Part shown: positions 26,456 to 32,777 of the stretch, piece by piece
Numbering within the stretch: position 1 is the stretch's first letter
How the letters are laid out: each line of letters opens with the position of its first letter
Origin: Limnohabitans sp. Rim8
GTDB lineage: Bacteria > Pseudomonadota > Gammaproteobacteria > Burkholderiales > Burkholderiaceae_C
DNA: 32,777 bases
NCBI GenBank assembly: GCA_945875955.1
Contig: CAMCNQ010000004.1
Coordinates: 1-32,777, forward strand
Direction of reading: 5' to 3'
Notes under the pieces: generated by a model
What the model was told of the DNA's origin: nothing
Seen by the model: only the letters and a program-made list of their open reading frames with translations
Database searches by the model: none
Made by a program: the position numbers and the translations under genes

Positions 26456-26983
26456 TCAAGGAGCCGTTAACCACCGCTTCAACACCGTGGCATTGGGTGG
26501 GCCAATCACACGTTGCGTCTGACCTCGGGCGTCGATCAGCACCACATAGGGCGTGACGTTGGGCCACGTCGGATCGACTGCTTGGCGGATGGCGGGCTCG
26601 AACCCATCAAAGGCGTACATCTGAGTCATGCCCTGGAAGTGCGAGGCATGGCGCAAGGCCTGTGGGCCCGCCACATCCATCATGACGGCATTGAGTTCGG
26701 GTTTGTCTTTGCGTTGTTGCACGGCCTTGTGCAGCACCGTAAAAGCAGCCGGGCAAGTGCTGCAGTAAGAGGTGGTGAACAAATAAGCCGCAGGGCGAGG
26801 GCCGTGCTGCAAAGCATGCGCCCAGGTTTTTTCGTCGAAAGGCAACACCGTGCGCGGGGTCGATGCCTTGGATTGGCCCTGAGGGTGTGCGTGCTGGTGT
26901 GTTTGCGCCCAAACCGCCGAGGCACTCAAGCCGAGTGCAGCGCTACAGATGGCGAGTGCCGTGAATTTAAAAACGGAGTTCAT
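26456..26983 (-). CDS. Secreted thioredoxin-like protein (CSTC motif)
   Basis: MNSVFKFTALAICSAALGLSASAVWAQ signal peptide; LFTTSYCSTCPAAFTVLHKAV; TPYVVLIDARGQTQRVIGP. Confidence 0.7.
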   Translation of the reverse strand: MNSVFKFTALAICSAALGLSASAVWAQTHQHAHPQGQSKASTPRTVLPFDEKTWAHALQHGPRPAAYLFTTSYCSTCPAAFTVLHKAVQQRKDKPELNAVMMDVAGPQALRHASHFQGMTQMYAFDGFEPAIRQAVDPTWPNVTPYVVLIDARGQTQRVIGPPNATVLKRWLTAP

Positions 26984-28208
26984 GGACTTGCGTCTCCTGT
27001 GTGTTGCGCCACACCACCACCATGCGCGAGCCACTTTGGGCCAAGCGTGGGTGGTCGTTGTAGCCCGTGGCTTGGCCCAGGGTTTTGAGCGTGAAATTTT
27101 GCCCGCCATCGGCTGATAGCCAGGCTTTGAGAGAAGTCACAGCGCCTTCGCTGCTGCGCCAGACCACCGCCACGTTTTGGCCATCGGCCAACACATCGGC
27201 ATGCTCGGCGCGCGCATCGGGCAACACGCGCAGGGTTTCGGTCAGCGGCTCACCTTGCGTATTGAGGCGGGCATAGCGCACAGCGGCTTGGTCTTGACCA
27301 TTGACTTTGCGGATACCAAACCAGACGGTGTGGTAACCCGTTGGATGGCCGCCTGCATTGAGCGCCAAACCAGGCCCATGGTGCGGGCAAGCGTTGATTT
27401 GCCAGTCGTCGTGCGAGCTGCGGGTGATGCGGTTGGCCGGTGCGCCCACAGGGGCAAAAGCATGGTCGCGAATGCCGCCCTCAAACACATGCCGCCAAGT
27501 GGCTTGCAACTGCCCTTGCGGGTTGCGGGCCAAACCGATGCGGCAGCACTCGCACGAATGGTCGGCCAGCTTGGTGTCGGGGCCAAAGGTCAGACCGCCG
27601 TCCTTGGACTCGTTGCGGTAAATCGCGGCACCCGCATATTTCTGTGTTGAGCCCTTGGGGGGCTGATCGCGCTTGTCCACCCACAGTGTGTGCAACACAC
27701 CTTGCGCGTCAAAGGCCACCGAATCAAAACGGTGGGTGATTTCCTGCCGATCCTGGTGCACCGTGAAGGGCGCACTGAATGTTTGCCCACCATCGCTGCT
27801 GCGCAGCATGCGAATGAAGCCCGTGTAGGGTTTGGCCAACGGCATGGTGTAGCTGATCACGGCCCAGCCTTGGGGGCCAAACACGATCTTGGGGCGGCTC
27901 TCGCCATCGGCCGCACTCGGGTCGGCTCCGGTGTTCAGGATACGTGCTTCGCTCCACTGCACAGCGCCGCCCAAAGGCGTGCTTTGCACAAAGAGTTGCG
28001 CCTGCGCATTCAAACCCACCACCCACAAACGGCCATCGGGTGCAATGGCTGCGCCCGTGGCCAGTTGCGGGCGTTGGTGGCGGTGCTGTGCCGATGCAAC
28101 AGGTTTGTTGGCTTCTTTGATCGCTTCTTGAGCTCCAGCCTGCGGCAACACACACAGCCCGGTCATCACCAGACCCAACACGGCACACCAACGGTTAAAG
28201 AGGTTCAT
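26967..28208 (-). CDS. Secreted BNR/sialidase-like beta-propeller protein
   Basis: MNLFNRWCAVLGLVM signal; repeated MLRSSDGGQTFSAPF, KDGGLTFGPDTKLADHSCECCRIG, SADGGQNFTLKTL Asp-box-like motifs. Confidence 0.7.
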   Translation of the reverse strand: MNLFNRWCAVLGLVMTGLCVLPQAGAQEAIKEANKPVASAQHRHQRPQLATGAAIAPDGRLWVVGLNAQAQLFVQSTPLGGAVQWSEARILNTGADPSAADGESRPKIVFGPQGWAVISYTMPLAKPYTGFIRMLRSSDGGQTFSAPFTVHQDRQEITHRFDSVAFDAQGVLHTLWVDKRDQPPKGSTQKYAGAAIYRNESKDGGLTFGPDTKLADHSCECCRIGLARNPQGQLQATWRHVFEGGIRDHAFAPVGAPANRITRSSHDDWQINACPHHGPGLALNAGGHPTGYHTVWFGIRKVNGQDQAAVRYARLNTQGEPLTETLRVLPDARAEHADVLADGQNVAVVWRSSEGAVTSLKAWLSADGGQNFTLKTLGQATGYNDHPRLAQSGSRMVVVWRNTQETQVHELRF

Positions 28209-28296
28209 GGGCTTCTGTTCCAAAAAGAGGAGATTGAATGAGAGGCTGGCGAAGTCATCGTCACTTTAAACAAATCATCGCCAGCCGGACTTCACG

Positions 28297-30438
28297 TCAG
28301 CGTTGACCCAAAGATTTGGTCAGGCCCACCATCACGCTGCGCGGGGCACCTGCTGCGTAGGTGTTTTGCGTGTTGGGTGTGTAAGCGCCACTTTTGTAGC
28401 TGCTGGACGCATTGTCCGAGTACAGCTTGTCGGTCAGGTTACGTACCTGGCCCCAGACTTCCCAGCCATCGGCGAGCTTGTGGCTGGCCGTCAGGTTGAG
28501 CAGGGTGTGACCCGCGTAACGCACCGTGTTGGCATTGTTCATCCAATAGCTGCCTTGCTTGACCAAGCCCAAAGCCACGCGCGAAGACGGTGTGAACTTC
28601 CAGCCGACTTGGGCGGTGATGGTGTGCTTGGGGGCCTGTGGCATGTCTTTGCCCGAGTAGTCTTCGATGGCGCCCACTTTGTCACTCACGCGGTAGCTCA
28701 CAAAAGTGTGCTCGGCCCAAGTCGCTCCCACGCGCCAATCCCATTCACGCAACTCTTGGTTCAGGCTCAACTCCAGGCCTCGGCTGCGGGTGTTGCCCGC
28801 GTTTTTGTTGAAGCTGTTGCCGATCTCCGAGGTGTAAGACACGATGGTGTCTTTGCCGCTGAGTTGGTAGAGCGCCGAATCGAGGCGAATGCCCGAGGCC
28901 AACAAGGCACGCCAGCCCACTTCCACGTTGTCGTAGGTGGCCGAGTTCAATTCTGGAATGGCGGTCTTGCCGTACAGCTGGCTGACTTCGGGCGGTGTGA
29001 AGCCCATGCTCAGGTTGCTGTACAGGCTGCTAGTCGGGCTGATGGCATAGGTCGCGCCCAGCTTGGGGCTGAACTTGGCGAAGCTGCGCACCTCGTTGGC
29101 GGCACCGTAGTTGGCCCCGGGTGTCAGGTTGTTTTTGAAGTCGTAGCGGATGCGGTCATAACGGCCACCTGCCACCACACGGATTTTCTCGCTCGGGCTG
29201 AACTCCAGTTGTGCAAACAGCGCATCGTTGGCAATGCCCGCGCCGTAGTTGCGCACACCACTGGGGTTGGCCACGCTGTTCAAGGTGTAGCTGACGTAGC
29301 GGCCAGTCGGCACATCACGCACCACGGCCAAGTTGTCCGACACATAGTCGTTCTGGCTGCGGTCAATGTAGACGCCCGTGACCAAGCGGGCACGCAGCCA
29401 TTCGAGCTTTTGCTCGTGCTTCACGTCCACGCCCAGCGACTCAACGTGGTTGTTGTTCAAGGTGCCCTTGCAGGTGGCACCCGTGCAACCCGAGATGGTG
29501 TAGTTGGGCAATTGGCCGTGATCGTTGTTGCGGGCAAACAGCGTCACCGTGGTCAAGCCACCTTGGGTGGTTTCGCCTTCCCAAGCCAAGTTGGCGCGGG
29601 TAGTTTTGTCTTTGCGCCAGGTGAAGGTGTTGATGCTTTTGCCGGGGTTGCTGCGGAAGTCGTTTTCAAACAAGCTGCCGGGCGTGTCCGAGTCCAGATT
29701 CGTGTGCACCAGCGAGGCACGCAGCCAAGACTTGTCGCTCAGGTTGTAGTCGCCACGCAGTGTGAAAGAGTCTTTTTTGCCGCCGCTGTACTGCTGCCAG
29801 TTGTGGGTATCGCGTTGTGAGCTGTAGTGCGAAAACCGCAGACCCAAATCACCCCAGGTGTTGCTCGCACCCGAGTCCACACGGGTAAAGCCATCGGTGT
29901 TGTCGTGGCGAATGCCCACATAGCCTGTCGGTGTGCGTGAAGGTCGTTGCGTCAAAAAGTTGACCGCGCCACCCACGGCGTTGCTGCCATACAGCGACGA
30001 GGCCGCACCTTTGACCACTTCAACACCGCCCGAGCCGTTCATGTTGCTTTCGTTCAGGGCGTTGTGGTTGAACACGCCCAGCGGACGGATCGGGATGCCA
30101 TCTTCCAGGTACTGGTAGACCGCGTTGGTGCTGATGGGCTGGCGAATGGCCATGCTGTGCTGCTCGTTGCCCAGATCGTTCCAGTGCACGCCAGGAATGC
30201 GGTTGATGATCTCGCCCACCGACTTGGGCTTGTCGGCGTCCCACTGGGCGCGGCTGACCGCCCCAATGGACACGGGGGTTTCGGACAGTTTGGTTTCGGA
30301 GCGCGAGCCCGACACCACGATGGTGTCCAGCGCTGTTGAGGTTTGGGCCACAGCGTGGCCACTCAGGCTGGAGAACAGGCCAAGCACGGCCAAAGACAAT
30401 GGAGAAAGAGAGAGGGGATTTTTCATGGCAAGTTTCAA
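28297..30438 (-). CDS. TonB-dependent outer-membrane receptor
   Basis: LDTIVVSGSRSETKLSETPVSIGAVSRAQW plug motif; GGVEVVKGAASSLYGSNAVGGAVNFLTQRP; C-terminal barrel. Confidence 0.93.
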   Translation of the reverse strand: MKLAMKNPLSLSPLSLAVLGLFSSLSGHAVAQTSTALDTIVVSGSRSETKLSETPVSIGAVSRAQWDADKPKSVGEIINRIPGVHWNDLGNEQHSMAIRQPISTNAVYQYLEDGIPIRPLGVFNHNALNESNMNGSGGVEVVKGAASSLYGSNAVGGAVNFLTQRPSRTPTGYVGIRHDNTDGFTRVDSGASNTWGDLGLRFSHYSSQRDTHNWQQYSGGKKDSFTLRGDYNLSDKSWLRASLVHTNLDSDTPGSLFENDFRSNPGKSINTFTWRKDKTTRANLAWEGETTQGGLTTVTLFARNNDHGQLPNYTISGCTGATCKGTLNNNHVESLGVDVKHEQKLEWLRARLVTGVYIDRSQNDYVSDNLAVVRDVPTGRYVSYTLNSVANPSGVRNYGAGIANDALFAQLEFSPSEKIRVVAGGRYDRIRYDFKNNLTPGANYGAANEVRSFAKFSPKLGATYAISPTSSLYSNLSMGFTPPEVSQLYGKTAIPELNSATYDNVEVGWRALLASGIRLDSALYQLSGKDTIVSYTSEIGNSFNKNAGNTRSRGLELSLNQELREWDWRVGATWAEHTFVSYRVSDKVGAIEDYSGKDMPQAPKHTITAQVGWKFTPSSRVALGLVKQGSYWMNNANTVRYAGHTLLNLTASHKLADGWEVWGQVRNLTDKLYSDNASSSYKSGAYTPNTQNTYAAGAPRSVMVGLTKSLGQR

Positions 30439-30522
30439 ATGGATCGGTCACGACCAGCACACAGGGCCGCAGTGACAACAAGCGCCGAACACCTGGCGGT
30501 GTTCAGCCCGGTTCAACAAGGA

Positions 30523-30894
30523 TCAATTCGAAACGGGCGGCCCGCGAGAGGGCAAAGGCGGGGCCGTGCGTGCGGTCAGCACGGCCTCGGGCAAACGCTG
30601 CACGATGCGCGCGCGGGCATCGGGCACATGGGCCAGATCGGCCACCGTGGGTGGCGGCAGGGCGGGCGTGGCGTGGGCGCACAGCGGGCAGTCCATGCTG
30701 CTGCGCACCTGGGCATCACCGCCCTCGCCTTGCACCACTACTTTCATGAGGCCCATGCTGGAACACACCACCCCCATGGTTTTGGGCTGCAGCGTGGCCG
30801 CCAAAACCGAGACCCCCACAAACAGCACGTACCAGACCAGCACAAGGCGGGTCAGGCGGCGCAGCTGAGTCATGAAGGACATGTTGTTGGGCAA
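30523..30894 (-). CDS. DUF2946-like small membrane protein with CPLC motif
   Basis: LRRLTRLVLVWYVLFVGVSVLAATLQPKTMGVVCSSMGLMKVVV...SSMDCPLCAHATPALPP. Confidence 0.65.
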   Translation of the reverse strand: MPNNMSFMTQLRRLTRLVLVWYVLFVGVSVLAATLQPKTMGVVCSSMGLMKVVVQGEGGDAQVRSSMDCPLCAHATPALPPPTVADLAHVPDARARIVQRLPEAVLTARTAPPLPSRGPPVSN

Positions 30895-30918
30895 ATCTTT
30901 GCTGAGTGATCAGACCGA

Positions 30919-31398
30919 TCAGTGCTTGTGCATCTGGCCTGCGCCATGGTTCATGGCCGGTGCAGCGGCCGTGCGGGCGGGCACTTTCAATTCAACCGAT
31001 TGGCGCTTGCCATCTTTGCCTTCCACCACCAGCGTCACCGGCACCGTGTCACCGTCTTTGACTTGGCCTTTCAGGTCCATCAGCATGACGTGGTAACCGC
31101 CAGGCTTGAGCTCAACTGCTTTGCCTGCGGGCAAGGCCAAGCTGGGGACGGCACGCATTTTCATGACGCCACCGTCCATGGCCATTTCGTGCACCTCGAC
31201 CACACCGGCCACCGGCGACTGGGCCGACAGCAGTTTGGCGTCTTGCGCCGATTGCAATTGCATGAAGGCGCCGGTGGCCTTTTGCTGAGGCACGGTGGCG
31301 CGCACCCAGGCGTCTTTCACGGTGACCTGCGCTTGGGCTACCAAGGACACGGTCATGGCCAGGAAAAGGGCAGACACAGACAAAGTGGGACGGAACAT
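30919..31398 (-). CDS. PCu(A)C-type periplasmic copper chaperone
   Basis: VKDAWVRATVPQQKATGAFMQLQSAQDAKLLSAQSPVAGVVEVHEMAMDGGVMKMRAVPSLALPAGKAVELKPGGYHVMLMDLKGQVKDGDTVPVTL; M/H motif typical of PCu(A)C. Confidence 0.93.
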   Translation of the reverse strand: MFRPTLSVSALFLAMTVSLVAQAQVTVKDAWVRATVPQQKATGAFMQLQSAQDAKLLSAQSPVAGVVEVHEMAMDGGVMKMRAVPSLALPAGKAVELKPGGYHVMLMDLKGQVKDGDTVPVTLVVEGKDGKRQSVELKVPARTAAAPAMNHGAGQMHKH

Positions 31399-31500
31399 GG
31401 ATCACTCCTGGTGGTTATCGAACAGATGAAGGGGCAAAACAGTACGCTCGGCAAACCCCATTGATCGGGGCGCAAAGGCACAGGAGACGCCGAAACCGAC

Positions 31501-31908
31501 TCAGCCCCCCAGCGTTTCAGGGGGCGGCGTTTCAGGCGAAAAAGATGGGGGTGCGCGGGCTTGCCAGGGCTGCCCCAGCAAACTGGCCAGCCGAGCGGCT
31601 GACAAGGGCTGCAAAACATGAGACAAGTTGCCCGTTGGCCAAGGTGCCAACAGGTCGACCACCGGGGGCGCGATCAGGGGCAAGCAGGCGGGGCAGTCGA
31701 GCGCGGTATGTGCGACCACGCCATCCACATCGGCACCTGCAGCGTCCGCCTGCACCAATTTCACGCCGCCCATGGCGCTGCAAACCAGCTGCACGGCCTC
31801 TGGCTTGACCAGCGGCGAAGCCACCGCTGCCCCGACAAACAACACAAACCACACCAGCACAAAGCGGGTGAGGAGATGGGCGTTGCGCAGGGATTGCAGG
31901 CTGAACAT
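31501..31908 (-). CDS. DUF2946-like small membrane protein, second copy
   Basis: MFSLQSLRNAHLLTRFVLVWFVLFVGAAVASPLVKPEAVQLVCSAMGGVKLVQADAAG...ALDCPACLPLIAPP, parallels 30523-30894. Confidence 0.65.
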   Translation of the reverse strand: MFSLQSLRNAHLLTRFVLVWFVLFVGAAVASPLVKPEAVQLVCSAMGGVKLVQADAAGADVDGVVAHTALDCPACLPLIAPPVVDLLAPWPTGNLSHVLQPLSAARLASLLGQPWQARAPPSFSPETPPPETLGG

Positions 31909-32007
31909 GGCACCAATTATCCCATGACCTGCTCCCGTCATCTGAGTGACCCCAACTTTCAGGAGTATTGCTAAGCTCAAGACACAAAAACCCTTTTGGA
32001 GACTCCC

Positions 32008-32655
32008 ATGCTCACACTCTGCGGCTTTGCGGCCAGCAATTACCACAACAAAGTCAAATTCGCCCTGCTCGAAAAAGGTGTGCCTTTTGAAGAAGAACTG
32101 GCCTGGGTGGGTGCCACCGACATGGCGGCCAGCCCTTTGGGCAAGGTGCCCTACTTGAAAACACACCAGGGCGTCATGTGCGAGTCGGCCGTGATGCTCG
32201 AATACATTGAGCAGCAATACCCGCAAAGCCCCCTCTTGCCTGCAGACCCGTTTGCCGCCAGCAAGGTGCGCGAGCTGGCCTTGTTTTTAGACCTTCACCT
32301 GGAATTGGTCGCCCGCAACCTCTACGCCGAGGCATTTTTTGGCGGCAAAGTGAGCGACTCGGTGAAAGAAAAGACCGCTGCCCAGCTCGAGAAGAACATC
32401 GCCGCTTTTGCCCAACTGGCCCAATTTTCACCGTTCGTGGCGGGCGAGACCATGACGCTTGCCGACTGCGCCGCCGTGGCCCACCTGCCCTTGGTCGCAG
32501 GCGCCACCAAACTGGTTTTTGGCCGCGATTTTCTGGCCGGCCTTCCGGTGCGTGAGTACCTCAAACACATGGGCGAGAGGCCCCACATGCAAAAAGTCAA
32601 CGCCGATCGCAAAGCCAACATGGAGATGATGCTGGCCCGCATGAAAGCCAAATAA
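32008..32655 (+). CDS. Glutathione S-transferase family protein
   Basis: MLTLCGFAASNYHNKVKFALLEKGVPFEEELAWVGATDMAASPLGKVPYLKTHQGVMCESAVMLEYIEQQYPQ. Confidence 0.9.
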   Translation: MLTLCGFAASNYHNKVKFALLEKGVPFEEELAWVGATDMAASPLGKVPYLKTHQGVMCESAVMLEYIEQQYPQSPLLPADPFAASKVRELALFLDLHLELVARNLYAEAFFGGKVSDSVKEKTAAQLEKNIAAFAQLAQFSPFVAGETMTLADCAAVAHLPLVAGATKLVFGRDFLAGLPVREYLKHMGERPHMQKVNADRKANMEMMLARMKAK

Positions 32656-32777
32656 GCCCTTGGCACGCCAAAGCAGGCGCTGGCGGCTCAGATGCTCGGG
32701 GGGTGTTGTGCATTTGCAAAGCCTTCGTTGACCTGGGTCAATACCGATTTCATGCATGCGGTTCAGCATGCGGGCAT

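Noticed and set aside
1-32777. CRISPR arrays, rRNA or tRNA genes
   Set aside because: No regularly spaced repeats or recognisable tRNA/rRNA sequences were seen on reading; covariance-model scans were not possible.

Overview
This 32.8 kb window looks like a Betaproteobacterial (Burkholderiales/Comamonadaceae-like) chromosome. The left flank (1-5.7 kb, minus strand) carries a FIST-like protein, a PhaM-like protein, a complete sulfate ABC transporter operon (sbp-cysT-cysW-cysA) and a small ORF. The right flank (25.3-32.7 kb) carries a second, orphan sulfate-binding protein gene (sbp2), a copper-uptake-like cluster (TonB receptor, BNR-repeat protein, thioredoxin-like protein, PCu(A)C chaperone, two DUF2946-like proteins) and a GST. 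Between them, at about 5.95-25.0 kb, is a GC-rich catabolic island. It encodes a six-gene CoA/beta-oxidation operon (thiolase, FadJ-like, MDR oxidoreductase, enoyl-CoA hydratase, acyl-CoA ligase, thioesterase), two orphan TctC/Bug binding proteins, a LigM/DesA-like (GcvT-fold) O-demethylase, MmgE/PrpD, MarR and LuxR regulators, a feruloyl-CoA-synthetase-like ligase, two tandem DUF3237 proteins, a second enoyl-CoA hydratase, and decayed aldehyde dehydrogenase and TRAP transporter remnants. Main discoveries: (1) the island is bracketed by a partial direct duplication of the sbp2 3' end (5785-5943 vs 25293-25580). (2) Six copies of a 20-bp inverted repeat, TGTCST-N8-ASGACA, sit about 21 nt upstream of -10-like hexamers at six promoters in the island. 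This lux-box-like geometry suggests a self-contained regulon, with the island's LuxR-type protein as prime candidate regulator. (3) At three of these promoters the predicted transcription start coincides with the ATG and no Shine-Dalgarno is visible, suggesting leaderless transcripts. All functional assignments come from reading the translations; no database search was run.
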